A DNA stretch of 64,000 bases from Lysobacter alkalisoli (GCF_006547045.1 NZ_CP041242.1:816001-880000); one strand, 5' to 3'; positions 34,165-44,526 are shown, counted from the first letter of the stretch. The notes: generated by a model not told the origin, from the letters alone. Made by a program: numbers and translations.

Positions 34165-34662
34165 TCACCGCCCGGAGGGCTTCGGCGAGACCCACATCAT
34201 GATGCGCGCGCGGAACACGGCCTCGCCGGCGACGTTGGTCACGTCCACCTTCACCGGCAGTTCGTAGCCGCTTTCGGCCGCCTCGATCGGCCGTTCCGGC
34301 GTTGCCATCGCGCGCATCGGCCCGCGTGCCTTGGCCAGGTATTCGACTGTCATGCCCTTGGGAATCCAGCGCATGCCACGTGGCAGGCTGGCATCGAGCA
34401 TCACGCCGCCAGCGAGTTCGGCCAGGTTGCACAGTGCGATCGCATGCACGGTGCCGATATGGTTGTGCACGGCGCGGCGATCGCGCATGTGGACGTCGCA
34501 GCGGCCGGGTTCGAGGGCGACGAAGCGTGGCCGGATGGTCGAGAAATACGGCGCCTTCAGGCAGATCGCACGCGAGAACAGCCAGTGGCCCGCGGGCCAC
34601 TTCGCCATCCTGCGATAGGTGGCGAGCAAAGGTGCCACCGGTTCCGGCCGGACAGGGGTCAT
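34165..34662 (-). CDS. DUF4442 hotdog-fold protein, likely acyl-CoA thioesterase
   Basis: A 165-residue protein of the hotdog-fold DUF4442 family, related to PaaI-type thioesterases. Characteristic stretches are YFSTIRPRFVALEPGRCDV, HNHIGTVHAIALCNLAELAGGVML (about 67-90) and GMTVEYLAKARGPMRA. Members would hydrolyse acyl-CoA. It lies 65 bp downstream of fadE on the same strand, which supports a fatty-acid role. A ribosome site (ggagga) sits 8 bp before ATG 34662. Confidence 0.8.
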   Translation of the reverse strand: MTPVRPEPVAPLLATYRRMAKWPAGHWLFSRAICLKAPYFSTIRPRFVALEPGRCDVHMRDRRAVHNHIGTVHAIALCNLAELAGGVMLDASLPRGMRWIPKGMTVEYLAKARGPMRAMATPERPIEAAESGYELPVKVDVTNVAGEAVFRARIMMWVSPKPSGR

Positions 34663-34727
34663 GCGGTGTCTCCTCCGGACGCAGGAACGGCGGGTTGCCC
34701 CGCCGTCCTTCTTCGTAGCCTTCGCGG

Positions 34728-37196
34728 TCAGGCCGCGGCGCGGCCGCTGTCCGCCTCGCGCCGGTAGCCGGCCGAGCGCAGTTCCTCGGGATCGAAGTCG
34801 TCGACCGAGATCGCGTCGATGGTGACTTCGCGCAGCGCCTCCAGCTGCTTGCGCTCCTCGGCGGTGATCCAGCCCTCGGCCACGCCCTCGTCGAGCTGCG
34901 ACCTGAAGTCCAGCGCTTCGATGTCGCTGTTCTTCAGCGCCTTCAGGAACTTGCGCTCCACCGGTTCGGCCAGCACCACCTGCGACAGGTAACTGTCGAT
35001 GCGGCCGCCGGGATTGTTCTCGCATGGGGTGGTGAACACGCCTACGCCGAGCCGGTCGCGGGCCTCGTTCGGCGACATCAGCAGCGAGGCGACCTTGTGG
35101 CAGAGGCGATCGCTCGGGTACTGCGCACGGCGGCCGAGCGGGAACACCAGCGACCACAGCAACCAGCCGACCGGCCGTACCGGGAAGTTCCGCAGCGCCG
35201 ACGACAGCGAGTTCTCGATCTTGTACACCGCATTGTGGATCGACCACGCCAGCAGCGGCTGGTCGGTGGCTGGGCGGCCCTCGTCCTCGTAGCGCTTGAG
35301 CAGGCTGCTGGCGATGTACAGGTTGCTGAGCACGTCGCCCAGGCGTCCGGACAGCGATTCCTTGAACTTCAGCTTGCCGCCCAGCAGCAGCATCGAGGTG
35401 TCCGCGCACAGCGCCAGTGCCGCCGAGTAGCGGTTGAGCTTTCGGTAGTAGCGTCGGGTGTAGGTGTCGCCGGGCGCGCGGCCGACTGTGGCCGCGGTCA
35501 GGCCGAACCAGAACGAGCGCACGGCATTGGAGATCGCGAAGCCGATGTGGCCGAACAGGTTGCGGTCGAACTCGCGCAGGCGCTCGCGCTCGTCCGGCAG
35601 CATCGCCGACTTCATCTCCTTCAGCACCCATGGATGGCAGAGGATCGCGCCCTGGCCGAAGATCATCAGCGAGCGGGTCATAATGTTGGCGCCCTCCACC
35701 GTGATCATGATCGGCGCCGCCTGCCAGTTGCGGCCGGCGAAGTTGCGCGGGCCGAGGATGATGCCCTTGCCGCCGAGGATGTCCATCGTGTCGCGGGCGA
35801 CCTCGCGGCCCATCTCGGTGCAGTGGTATTTCGAGATGGTGGAAGGCACCGCCGGCAGCTCGCCGCGCGCGACCGCCGCGGCCGAAGCCTCGGCCAGCGC
35901 GCTGATGGTATAGGCGTGGCCGCCGATGCGGGCGAGCGCTTCCTCGACGCCCTCGAAGCGGCCGATCGACAGGCCGAACTGCTTGCGGATGCGCGCATAG
36001 GCGCCGACCACCCGCGCGCCCATCTTGGCGCCACCACTGGCGGAGGAAGGCAGGGTGATCGAGCGGCCGATCGACAGGCATTCGACCAGCATCTGCCAGC
36101 CCTTGCCGGCATAGGCCTCGCCGCCGATCAGCTGGCTGAGCGGGATGAACACGTCCATGCCGCGGATCGGGCCGTTCTGGAAGGTGCAGTTGAGCGGCAT
36201 CGCGCGGCGGCCGACCTCCACCCCCGGGGTGTCGCGCGGCAGCAATGCCAGGGTGATGCCGATGTCCTTTTTGTCGCCGATGATGCCGTCCGGATCGTAC
36301 ATGCGGAAGGCCAGGCCGATCAGGCTCGCGACCGGGGCGAGGGTGATGTAGCGCTTGTCGAAGGTCAGCTTCACGCCGACCACGCGGGCGCCGTTCCAGT
36401 CGCCCATGCAGACGATGCCGAAGTCCGGGATCGAGGTCGCGTCGGAGCCGGCCCACGGCCCGGTCAGGCCGAAGCAGGGCACCTCGCGGCCGTCGGCCAG
36501 GCGCGGCAGGTAGTGGTCCTTCTGCTCCTGGGTGCCGTAGTGCATCAGCAGCTCGGCCGGACCCAGCGAGTTCGGTACGCCGACGGTGGAGCTGACCACG
36601 CTCGACACCGAAGCCAGCTTCTGGATCACCTTGTGATTGCCCAGCGCGGTGAAGCCGAGGCCGCCGTACTCCTTCGGCACGATCATGCCGAAGAATTTGT
36701 TCTTCTTGATGAAGTCCCACATTTCCGGCGGCAGGTCGGCGCGGACATGGGTGATGTCCCAGTCGTCGACCATCCGGCACAGTTCCTCGACCGGACCGTC
36801 GAGGAAGGCCTGCTCATCCTCGCGAAGGGTCGGCTTCGGCTGCTCGTGCAGCACCTTCCAGTCCGGCTTGCCGGAAAACAGCTCGCCTTCCCAGCCGACC
36901 GTGCCGGCCTCCAGCGCCACCCGTTCAGTCTCGGACAACGGCGGCAGGATCTTGGTGTAGAACTTCAGCAGCGGAGCGGTGATCAGCGGCAGGCGGATCG
37001 CAGGGATCAGCAGCGGTAGCGAGGCCAGGGCCAGCAGTACGCCGGCGACGATACTGGCCACGGGGCTGGCACCCAGCAGCCAGGCTGCGACCAGGGCGGT
37101 GGCGCTGATCGCGACCCACACCGCAAGGCGCAGGCGGTGGTAGGCGGCGATGACGCCGACGACCAGCAGGACAATGAAGGGAATCGCGATGCTCAT
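34728..37196 (-). CDS. fadE: acyl-CoA dehydrogenase FadE
   Basis: The 822-residue FAD enzyme catalyses the first step of beta-oxidation. It has two N-terminal membrane helices (IPFIVLLVVGVIAAYH and ISATALVAAWLLGASPVASIVAGVLLALASLPLLI), then the dehydrogenase domains. Markers are FFGMIVPKEYGGLGFTALGN (about 166-185), CFGLTGPWAGSDATSIPDFG, MDILGGKGIILGPRNFAGR, and the long C-terminal extension (DUF1974-like) typical of proteobacterial FadE. The length matches (about 815). It is transcribed with the DUF4442 thioesterase-like gene, and a TetR regulator lies divergently 267 bp upstream. Confidence 0.95.
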   Translation of the reverse strand: MSIAIPFIVLLVVGVIAAYHRLRLAVWVAISATALVAAWLLGASPVASIVAGVLLALASLPLLIPAIRLPLITAPLLKFYTKILPPLSETERVALEAGTVGWEGELFSGKPDWKVLHEQPKPTLREDEQAFLDGPVEELCRMVDDWDITHVRADLPPEMWDFIKKNKFFGMIVPKEYGGLGFTALGNHKVIQKLASVSSVVSSTVGVPNSLGPAELLMHYGTQEQKDHYLPRLADGREVPCFGLTGPWAGSDATSIPDFGIVCMGDWNGARVVGVKLTFDKRYITLAPVASLIGLAFRMYDPDGIIGDKKDIGITLALLPRDTPGVEVGRRAMPLNCTFQNGPIRGMDVFIPLSQLIGGEAYAGKGWQMLVECLSIGRSITLPSSASGGAKMGARVVGAYARIRKQFGLSIGRFEGVEEALARIGGHAYTISALAEASAAAVARGELPAVPSTISKYHCTEMGREVARDTMDILGGKGIILGPRNFAGRNWQAAPIMITVEGANIMTRSLMIFGQGAILCHPWVLKEMKSAMLPDERERLREFDRNLFGHIGFAISNAVRSFWFGLTAATVGRAPGDTYTRRYYRKLNRYSAALALCADTSMLLLGGKLKFKESLSGRLGDVLSNLYIASSLLKRYEDEGRPATDQPLLAWSIHNAVYKIENSLSSALRNFPVRPVGWLLWSLVFPLGRRAQYPSDRLCHKVASLLMSPNEARDRLGVGVFTTPCENNPGGRIDSYLSQVVLAEPVERKFLKALKNSDIEALDFRSQLDEGVAEGWITAEERKQLEALREVTIDAISVDDFDPEELRSAGYRREADSGRAAA

Positions 37197-37365
37197 GGCG
37201 ACACTCCGGAAACGGTACGGCTATGGCGGTCAAGACGATGCACGGAAACGCATATGGTTGGCCGTGCGCCTGGTGGCGGTCTTTCGTGCCATTCGGACTC
37301 CATCCTGCCGGGGCATACGCGAAGATGCGGTGACCCGGGCGATGTGCGAGCGTTGCACGGCAGCA

Positions 37366-37451
37366 ACATACGGATGAGTATGGTGATCCGGCCCGGGACC
37401 TGTCAACCGGAAACTTGCCCCGCATACTGTCCCCGACCTATCCGTATGGTT
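37366..37451. promoter_or_regulatory. inverted repeats between fadE and TetR genes, candidate operators
   Basis: catacggatgagtatg (about 37367-37382) is an imperfect palindrome (catac, N6, gtatg). Its left half recurs inverted as atccgtatg at 37440-37448. Such paired half-sites in the 267-bp divergent region fit operators of a TetR repressor acting on itself and on fadE. The sites were found by eye and not compared with known operators. Confidence 0.4.
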
Positions 37452-37463
37452 ACACTTGACACC

Positions 37464-38063
37464 ATGACCACTTCCCCGAATGCCCCCGCTCCCATCAAGC
37501 CCGAGAGGAGTGGCCGCCTGAGTGCCGACGACTGGGCCCAGGCCGCACTCGACCTGATCGCCGAACAGGGGGTGGCCGCGGTCGCGGTCGAGCCGCTCGC
37601 ACGCCGTCTCGGTGTCACCAAGGGCAGCTTCTACTGGCACTTCCCGTCCCGCGACGCCCTGCTGGTGGCAGCACTGGAGCGCTGGGAGAAGTTCGAGGAG
37701 GAGGAAGTGTTCGGCCAGCTCGAACCGATCTCTGACCCGCGCGAACGCCTGCGCGCGCTGTTCAACGTGGTCGCCCACGAGGTCAAGTCGCACATCGTCT
37801 ACTCCGAGCTGCTCAAGGCGCTGGATCATCCCGCCGTGCAGCCGGTCATCGGCCGTGTCTCCGACCGCCGTCTCGAGTACCTGACCGCCTCGTTCCGCCA
37901 GGTCGGCCTGAGCCGCACCGATGCCCGCTACCGCGCGCAGCTGCTGTATGCCGCCTATGTGGGCTTCCTGCAGCTGAACCTGCAACTGCACCAGACCCGC
38001 ATGCAGCAGGACGAGTTCGAGGCCTACGTCGAGCACATGATGGACACGCTCATCCCGGGCTGA
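37464..38063 (+). CDS. TetR/AcrR family transcriptional regulator
   Basis: A 199-residue regulator with an N-terminal helix-turn-helix (about 20-66): LSADDWAQAALDLIAEQGVAAVAVEPLARRLGVTKGSFYWHFPSRDALLVAALERW. The ligand domain is helical. ATG 37464 gives MTTSPNAPAP; an in-frame ATG at 37446 is possible. It is divergent from fadE, so it may sense acyl-CoA or fatty acid and repress the fadE-thioesterase operon. That link is inferred from position. Its own region contains inverted repeats (37366-37451). The next gene downstream is pckG, 73 bp away on the same strand. Confidence 0.85.
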   Translation: MTTSPNAPAPIKPERSGRLSADDWAQAALDLIAEQGVAAVAVEPLARRLGVTKGSFYWHFPSRDALLVAALERWEKFEEEEVFGQLEPISDPRERLRALFNVVAHEVKSHIVYSELLKALDHPAVQPVIGRVSDRRLEYLTASFRQVGLSRTDARYRAQLLYAAYVGFLQLNLQLHQTRMQQDEFEAYVEHMMDTLIPG

Positions 38064-38136
38064 ATTCGTGCCCGGCGGCCTTGTTAGAGCATCGAAACCG
38101 TAGTCACTGAAGTACGACACAGATCAGGAGTTGCCC

Positions 38137-39945
38137 GTGAATGCCATGTCCGCCGACGCCCGGAAACCCGTGAACCAGGCTGGCACCGCCAATAGCAAGC
38201 TTGCGGCGCTGAATACCTGGGTGGCGGAAGTCGCCGCGCTGACCCGGCCCGATACGATCCACTGGTGCGATGGCAGCGACGCGGAGAACGATGCGCTCAT
38301 CGCGCAGATGCTGGCCGACGGCACCCTGCTCAAGCTCAACGAGAAGACCCATCCGGACAGCTGGCTGCACCGCTCGCACCCGGACGACGTCGCCCGCGTC
38401 GAACACCTGACCTTCGTCTGCACCACCGCCCAGGATGACGCCGGCCCCAACAATCACTGGATGGCCCCGGCCGAGGCCCACGCCAAGGTCGATGCCTTGT
38501 TCGACGGCTGCATGGCCGGGCGCACGCTGTACGTGATCCCGTACTGCATGGGGCCGATCGACTCGCCGCTGTCGCGCTGCGGCGTCGAGATCACCGACAG
38601 CCCCTATGTCGTCGCCAACATGCGCATCATGACCCGCATGGGCGCGGCGGCGCTGGCCCGCATCGAGAAGGAGGGATCGTTCGTCAGGGGCCTGCATTCG
38701 ATCGGTGAGCTCGACCCCGACCGCCGCCTCATCATGCATTTCCCCGAGGAGCTGACGATCAAGTCCTATGGCTCCGGCTACGGCGGCAACGCGCTGCTCG
38801 GCAAGAAATGCCACGCGCTGCGCATCGCCAGCCACCAGGCCCGCAACGAGGGCTGGCTGGCCGAGCACATGCTGATCCTCGGCATCGAGAACCCGCAGGG
38901 CGAGACCCATTACATCGCCGCCGCATTCCCGTCCGCCTGCGGCAAGACCAACCTGGCGATGCTGATCCCGCCCGAGGGCTATCGCAACGCCGGCTGGAAG
39001 GTCTGGACCGTCGGCGACGACATCTGCTGGATGCGTCCCGGCGCCGATGGCCGCCTGTATGCGATCAATCCCGAGGCCGGCTTCTTCGGCGTCGCCCCCG
39101 GCACGTCCGCGAAATCGAACCCGAACGCGCTGGCGACGATCCAGCACGACACCATCTTCACCAACGTCGGCCTGACCGCCGACGACCAGCCGTGGTGGGA
39201 GGGCCTCGGCAACGGCCAGCAGCCGGCCACCGACTGGCGCGGCAACCCGTACGACCCGGAGAAAGGCCCCGCCGCGCACCCGAACTCGCGCTTCACCGTC
39301 TCGGCCAAGCAGTGCCCTTCGTACTCGCCGATGGCCGAGGACCCGCAGGGCGTGCCGATCAGCGCGATCGTGTTCGGCGGTCGCCGCCCTTCACTGGTGC
39401 CGCTGGTGTTCGAGGCCCGCGACTGGACCCACGGCGTGCTCATCGGCGCCGCGATGGGCTCGGAAACCACCGCCGCCGCGACCGGTGCGGTAGGCGTGAT
39501 GCGCCGCGACCCGATGGCGATGAAGCCGTTCTGCGGCTACAACTTCGCCGACTATTTTGGCCACTGGCTGTCGTTCGACACGTCCGGCGCGAAGCTTCCG
39601 AAGATCTTCCACGTCAACTGGTTCCGCAAAGGCGACGATGGCAGCTTCCTGTGGCCCGGCTTCGGCGACAACCTGCGTGTGCTCGAGTGGATGATCGGCC
39701 GGGTCAAGGGCGAGGCCCATGCGGTCGAAACCCCGATCGGCCACCTGCCCACCGGCGCCGACCTCAACCTCGACGGCATCGACCTGTCGGACGAGGCCGA
39801 AGCCAAACTGTTCGGCTTCGAGCGCGAAGGCTGGCAGGCCGAGTTCGCCAGCATCGGCGATTATCTCGACGGCTACGGCCCGCGCATGCCGCAGGCCTTG
39901 AAGGACGAGCAGCGGCGGATCGTGGCCGCGCTGGAGAAAGGTTGA
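38137..39945 (+). CDS. pckG: phosphoenolpyruvate carboxykinase (GTP)
   Basis: The 602-residue enzyme converts oxaloacetate to phosphoenolpyruvate with GTP, the entry step of gluconeogenesis. Family marks: the phosphate-binding loop [12 protein letters not shown] (264-275, with the active Cys268 and Lys270), substrate-binding [28 protein letters not shown] and the R-loop-type NMRIMTRMG. Metal and guanine-binding regions are intact ([24 protein letters not shown]). The length is normal for GTP-type enzymes (about 600). Three in-frame starts (TTG 38131, GTG 38137, ATG 38146) exist; the caggag ribosome site at 38125-38130 is best spaced for GTG 38137. Confidence 0.95.
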   Translation: MNAMSADARKPVNQAGTANSKLAALNTWVAEVAALTRPDTIHWCDGSDAENDALIAQMLADGTLLKLNEKTHPDSWLHRSHPDDVARVEHLTFVCTTAQDDAGPNNHWMAPAEAHAKVDALFDGCMAGRTLYVIPYCMGPIDSPLSRCGVEITDSPYVVANMRIMTRMGAAALARIEKEGSFVRGLHSIGELDPDRRLIMHFPEELTIKSYGSGYGGNALLGKKCHALRIASHQARNEGWLAEHMLILGIENPQGETHYIAAAFPSACGKTNLAMLIPPEGYRNAGWKVWTVGDDICWMRPGADGRLYAINPEAGFFGVAPGTSAKSNPNALATIQHDTIFTNVGLTADDQPWWEGLGNGQQPATDWRGNPYDPEKGPAAHPNSRFTVSAKQCPSYSPMAEDPQGVPISAIVFGGRRPSLVPLVFEARDWTHGVLIGAAMGSETTAAATGAVGVMRRDPMAMKPFCGYNFADYFGHWLSFDTSGAKLPKIFHVNWFRKGDDGSFLWPGFGDNLRVLEWMIGRVKGEAHAVETPIGHLPTGADLNLDGIDLSDEAEAKLFGFEREGWQAEFASIGDYLDGYGPRMPQALKDEQRRIVAALEKG

Positions 39946-40026
39946 GCCGCAGTCGCAGCATGCATGGATGACTGCCCGGTTGCATGGATCAACGTGACCA
40001 GCAGTGTGCAGTATGGCATCGGCGGG

Positions 40027-40072
40027 AAAACAGAAGGGGCGGTGACCGAAGTCACCGCCCCTTCTTGTTGTG
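40027..40072. terminator. bidirectional terminator between pckG and receptor
   Basis: Stem 40032-40046 with 40051-40065 (agaaggggcggtgac / gtcaccgccccttct) around cgaa. On the minus strand it is followed by tgttttccc, on the plus strand by tgttg; it thus serves pckG and the receptor gene ending at 40091. Confidence 0.8.
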
Positions 40073-40090
40073 CTGCAATGGCTGCGGGAC

Positions 40091-42573
40091 TTACTCGAAA
40101 CGCAGGTCCAGACGCATGCCGATCGTGCGCCCATCACCGTAGATTTCGTTCAGCGGCTGGCTGCTCGAAGTGCGGCTGCGCGCCGAGCGATAGGTCACGT
40201 ACTCCTTGTCCAGCAGGTTGTTCGCAAACAGGCCCAGCGTCATGCTGTCGGACAGGTGGAGGCGGCCGGACAGGTTGACCGTGGTGTAGCCTTCGGCGCG
40301 ATCCTCGTCGCGGACATTGAAGTGCGACTTGAATGGCCCGTAGGTCGCCACATCGATGCGGGCAAACGCATCACGGTCGAACAGGCGGAAGCCTTGGTCC
40401 AGTGCCAGGTAGCCGTTGTACTTGGGCACCATGGTCATGTCGTCGCCCTTCTGAGCACCCAGTGCCGGCACGTCGTTGAGCATGATCGAGTCGGTGTAGG
40501 CCGCATTGAAGGTCAGCGTGGTGTTGATGCCCAACCATACCTGGCTCTCGAACTCCACGCCGCGCGAGCGGGCGTTGGCGGCGTTGGCGGTGAACGAGAA
40601 CCCGCACGATGGCATGTAGATGCTGGTGCGGACATCGGTCCAGTCGATGTTGTAGATCGCCGACGCGAGGCGCAGGCGGCGGTCCATCAGGTTCGCCTTG
40701 AAGCCCAGCTCATAGTTGTCGATCTTGTCGCTGGTGTAGCGGTCGCGGTGCGACGGGGCGAACTCGTCTCCAAGGCAGGCATTGGGCAACGGACCATTGT
40801 TGCCACCCGGGCGATAACCTTCCGAATACAACGCATAGATGTTCATGTCGCTGTTCGGCATCCAGGCCACGCTGAGTTTCTTGCGGTTGCCAGATTCCTG
40901 GCCGCCGGTGGTCGCGGAGGTGGCTTCCGGTCCGATCCATATGCCACTCTGCGTGTAGCTGGTGGCATCGTCGAGCCGGAAGTAGCGGATGCCGCCGGTG
41001 ATTTCGATCCTGCCTGCGCCTGCGTCGAATGAGTAGTTCAGCTCACCGAACGCGGCTTCTTCCTTGCTAGTGACGCTGTGGTAGGTCAGGTTGTAGTTCT
41101 TGCTCTGGTCGCCATACAGGATGCGGCCAAGGTCGCCCACGTTGTAGATGCCTTGCTCTTCATACCACGGTCCCCAGGCCCAGTCGTTCCAGTCGGAGAA
41201 CAGCGCGATGCCCTGCGGGCTGTCTTCGTGATACTGCCACTGCGCGTTCGGGTTGTAGCCCTCCCAGTAGCGGTCCTGAAACAGGCCAACGGTCCAGTCG
41301 AAGCCGCCGCGGCGCTCGTTGCTCTGGAAGCGCAGCTCGTGGGTGACCCGGTTGCTTTTGTCTTCGTTGATGATCCAGGTCTTCATCATGTCGGCCATGT
41401 CCAGGCGCGACCAGTTGTCCAGTGAGTTGCCCTTGTTCTCGCGCCAGGAGCCGACATAACTGACCGACGCAATGCCGAACAGATCGTCGTGTTCGAACGA
41501 CAGCGAAGCCAGGTCGGTGCTGGCCTTGGACCACTGGTCCATGATCTCGTAGATGGTGTAGCGGGACGGGGAGCTCACGCCCGGGTTGCCGCCGGTGAAG
41601 CAGGCCGGGCGCTCCCAGGTCGGATCGCATGGGACCACGTCGTAGTCGACATCGTAGCCCCACGGTGAGTCGGGGTTCGGAGTAAAGCTGGGCGCATAGT
41701 AGCCGCCAGGACGAGAACGGTCCGCGATACGGGTGCCTTCGCTGCGCGAATACTGGTTGATGTAACCCAGATTGAAACGCGTGTCTTCGCTGGGCTCCCA
41801 CTGCAACTGCATCCGCAGCAATTCGCCGCCGGTGCTGTTCCGGGTGCCGGTGGCTGCATTGACGATCTTGCCGGGGTCTCGTAGGTGCTGCCAACCACAC
41901 GCAGGGCCAAAGTGTCCTGGATCAACGGCGCGTTGATGCCGGCTTCAATGCGCCTGGCAAGGCCCGATACATCGTTTTCGCTGCTCGCACGCAGACTGCC
42001 GAAGAGTTCGAACCGGTCGGTCCTGGGCTTGTTGGTCACGATCTGCACCGTGCCGCCAATGGCGTTCGATCCCCACAAAGTCCCCTGTGGTCCGCGCAGA
42101 ATTTCCACCCGCTCCACGTCGAAGATATTCGAGGAGCCGAACGGGATCCCGTCGACGAACTGACTGGTCGTGCCCGGGGACGGTGAGTTGCTGCCGCTCA
42201 GGCCGCGCAGGATCAGCTGGCCGGTCGCGCTGGCGCCGCCGGCGATCGTGCGGTAGATCTCGCCAACGCTGGTCAGGTTCCTGGAGGTAAGTTCTTCGGC
42301 AGAGATGGCCGTGATGTTCATCGGCACTTCCATGATGGATTCGCTGCGCTTGCGTGCGGTGACCACCACGGTGTCGAGTGCAGTCGCTTCCTGCTGGGCC
42401 GTTGGCCGTGCCTGAGGTGTTTCTGGCGACTCTTGCGGCGCCTCTTGAGCAAGCGCTGCGCCGCTCAAGATGAGGGCTGAGGAAAGTGCGCTTGCCAGCG
42501 CACTGCGTTTCAGACTACGGCTGTGACGGATCGACATGATTCGAGGGCCCCTGGAATTTGTTGTTGCTTTCAT
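40091..42573 (-). pseudogene. TonB-dependent receptor broken by a one-base frameshift
   Basis: Two overlapping minus-strand frames together make one full receptor. The N-terminal part (start ATG 42573, signal ALASALSSALILSGAALAQ, plug LDTVVVTARKRSESI, VERVEILRGPQGTLWGSNAIGGT) runs until about 41880. There the frame breaks at TACGAGACCCC; inserting one G restores the sequence GSTYEDPGKIVNAATGTR in the second frame, which continues to the normal barrel end MRLDLRFE at 40091. The span is 2483 bases, and one added base makes 828 whole codons. It is therefore a single-base loss, either a true pseudogenising mutation or a sequencing error. The substrate is unknown. It shares its promoter and leader with the intact receptor at 45327-48020. 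Confidence 0.85.
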
Positions 42574-42972
42574 CGCGCGTTCTCTCTCTCCAAAGAAGAT
42601 TGAACCTCCCCTCTGCTTCCGGTTGGCTGGAGCACGCATATCCGGCCGCCAGAAACAGCAAAGTTCACGGCGATGGTAGACGTGCGGCGAGGATAATTAA
42701 AGTCCTGTTAATCTTTCTTCAGGGATGAAAAGGCATGCCATGGGGCACGGACGTGCAGGGACGTGCAGACATGGTGGATACTGGGGCCTGGGAGAATCTT
42801 TCGGCCTCTGCAGGGGCAGGCTTAAAGGGTGTCAGCCAGAACCGAGATTGGGGCCGATCTGACTGCAGTGCAAAGTCCCACGGGTTGTATTCGTTCGATA
42901 ATGGGAACGTCCGGTGATCTCCCTTGCGGTAATCGCGATGAACACGTGTTGGACATAAGGAGGAGTAGTGAC
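42574..42972. other. 399-bp divergent intergenic region; one promoter found
   Basis: This gap lies between the broken receptor (minus) and the small secreted protein (plus). It holds the receptor's promoter and leader (42673-42712 and onward to 42574). The right half is without repeats or RNA genes that I can see; a small direct repeat ggacgtgcag occurs near 42750. No strong promoter for the rightward gene was identified. Confidence 0.5.
42673..42712 (-). promoter_or_regulatory. promoter of the frameshifted receptor, shared architecture
   Basis: On the minus strand: attaacaggactttaatt (42695-42712), 16 bp, then TACCAT (42673-42678) as -10. The other receptor has the same motif with identical 16-bp spacing to TACTAT (48104-48143). 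Both leaders also share TTGCTGnTTnTGGCG and a ttggagagagag ribosome region. The conserved ACTTTAATT box may be a special -35 or activator site. Confidence 0.65.
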
Positions 42973-43443
42973 ATGAAGCATGGCACCATCATCTTTCCCG
43001 CTCTGTTGACCGTGATGTTGTGTGGGGCTGTCCATGCGGGGCAGGCGCCGCTGGATCTGCAGACGGCTTCAGGAACGGATCAGTTTGTCCAGATTCGCGA
43101 AGAACTGGGCTCGGAGAAATACGCGGAGATCAGTTCCGACGATCGGCGGACGGTACTGGGCCTGCTCGATCGGATGGAGGCCTCGGTGCAGCGTACTGGC
43201 GGCGTTGATTCGATGCCGGAGCAGCAGAAGGTCGATCTGTTCAACAATCAGGAAAAGGTCAATGCGATCCTGACCCAGGCCGCCGAGGACAGCCGGATGG
43301 TCTGCAGGCGCGAGCAGACCACGGGCAGCCACCGCAAGACCACTGTCTGCCTGACGGCAGGCGAGCGCCGCCGGATTCGGGAGAGCACCCAGGACCAGCT
43401 GCGCACCATGCCTCGCCAGCACGTGGATCGAGGCGGGTTCTGA
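42973..43443 (+). CDS. small secreted or periplasmic protein of unknown function
   Basis: A 156-residue protein starting at ATG 42973 with an excellent ribosome site (aaggaggag). It has a signal peptide (IIFPALLTVMLCGAVHAGQ) and a helical, charged body with two cysteines (Cys-Arg-Arg-Glu and Thr-Val-Cys). The C-terminus is basic (GERRRIRESTQDQLRTM). No recognised domain. It lies beside the methyltransferase/oxygenase/receptor cluster, but convergent with the methyltransferase gene, so a functional link is unproved. Confidence 0.65.
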   Translation: MKHGTIIFPALLTVMLCGAVHAGQAPLDLQTASGTDQFVQIREELGSEKYAEISSDDRRTVLGLLDRMEASVQRTGGVDSMPEQQKVDLFNNQEKVNAILTQAAEDSRMVCRREQTTGSHRKTTVCLTAGERRRIRESTQDQLRTMPRQHVDRGGF

Positions 43444-43488
43444 GCTGGATCGGCGGCGCTGTCAGCCGCCGACACAATCGCGGCTCCG

Positions 43489-44499
43489 TCAATCGCGGCG
43501 TGCGAGCAGGGTCCGGCCGACCAGCAGCGACTGATGGTGGATCGGGGCAATATCGATTGCCCCGAATCCGCATGCTTGCAGTTGCTGCATGAGGTTCGAT
43601 ATCCCGGCCTTGGTCAGTGCGTGCATGCACAACTCGTCGCTGCGGAAGGCGGAATCTTGCAGTGCCCGGACATGTTCGGTGTGGGCATGCAGGGCCGAGT
43701 CCAGCGTGAGATGCCTCTGAAGCAGCGCGTCGACACGCCGGGCTACCGCTTCTTGGACTTCAAGCAGCACATCCGGGTAAGGGCTCTGCTCCGCGAGAGC
43801 GCCCAGCGAGCGCATCGCGACATTGAAACCGGTACGTGCCTGGCTGGCCATGGGATCGGCGGCCAGGCGTTCATGTTGCCCCTGTGCGGCCAGATCGAGG
43901 TAGGGGAAGAGCTTTCCGGCCGCCTGCATCAGCCCATCGGGACCTAGCAGTGTCCCGATCAGCCGTATTTCCTCACGAGCGACTGCGGCCAGCCTTGAAT
44001 CGGCATGATGCATGATCAACGCGATCCGGCCGCCAGGCCGGATGACGCGTCCCAATTCGGCGATCGACCGGTCCAACTGGCTGTATTCCAGCCCGTACTG
44101 ACTGATACCGAGGCTGAAGGTCCCGTCGTCGAACGGCAGTGCTTCGGCCGAGACATGGCTGTGGAAGTGGATCTTCCCGCGGCATGATGGCGGTGACGAT
44201 TGAAGCCACCCGGGGGCCACCGAGGCCAGGTCGATGGCATCGACCCGGGGCATGCCTGTGTCATGGCGCAGTTCGCACAGCAGGGCCGGCAGTGGGCCGT
44301 TGCCGGTGCCGATGTCGAGCACGCGGTCGTCTTCCTGCAGGGCGGCGAATTCACCTTCCCAGAACGTGCGGATGGCGCCACCGTAGCTGCCGTCGAACGA
44401 GCCGGTGAGCGAGTGCAATGCCCCCTGTTTCCAGTATGAACTCCACACCTGTTGGCGTGGGTTGGTCAGCCGCGGATCGGGCAGGTCGTGCTTGTCCAA
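43489..44499 (-). CDS. SAM-dependent methyltransferase of a receptor-linked locus
   Basis: The 336-residue protein has a class I methyltransferase domain. Motif I is VLDIGTGNGPLPALL (about 60-74), the acidic loop DAIDLASVAPG comes next, followed by ALPFDDGTFSLGISQYGLEYS (motif IV region) and LGRVIRPGGRIALIMHHADS. The C-terminal 150 residues are helical and specific to this group. It is 27 bp downstream of a 2OG-Fe(II) oxygenase and probably co-transcribed. The neighbours (oxygenase, TonB receptor) suggest modification of an imported or exported small molecule or peptide; the acceptor is unknown. Confidence 0.75.
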   Translation of the reverse strand: MDKHDLPDPRLTNPRQQVWSSYWKQGALHSLTGSFDGSYGGAIRTFWEGEFAALQEDDRVLDIGTGNGPLPALLCELRHDTGMPRVDAIDLASVAPGWLQSSPPSCRGKIHFHSHVSAEALPFDDGTFSLGISQYGLEYSQLDRSIAELGRVIRPGGRIALIMHHADSRLAAVAREEIRLIGTLLGPDGLMQAAGKLFPYLDLAAQGQHERLAADPMASQARTGFNVAMRSLGALAEQSPYPDVLLEVQEAVARRVDALLQRHLTLDSALHAHTEHVRALQDSAFRSDELCMHALTKAGISNLMQQLQACGFGAIDIAPIHHQSLLVGRTLLARRD

Positions 44500-44526
44500 A
44501 GAAATATCCTGAAAGAGGTTGTGAGC

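Noticed and set aside
34165-36780. Long minus-strand frame of 871 residues
   Set aside because: Only the last 165 residues are real (DUF4442). The upstream part is fadE in a wrong frame, full of Arg/Pro/Gly.
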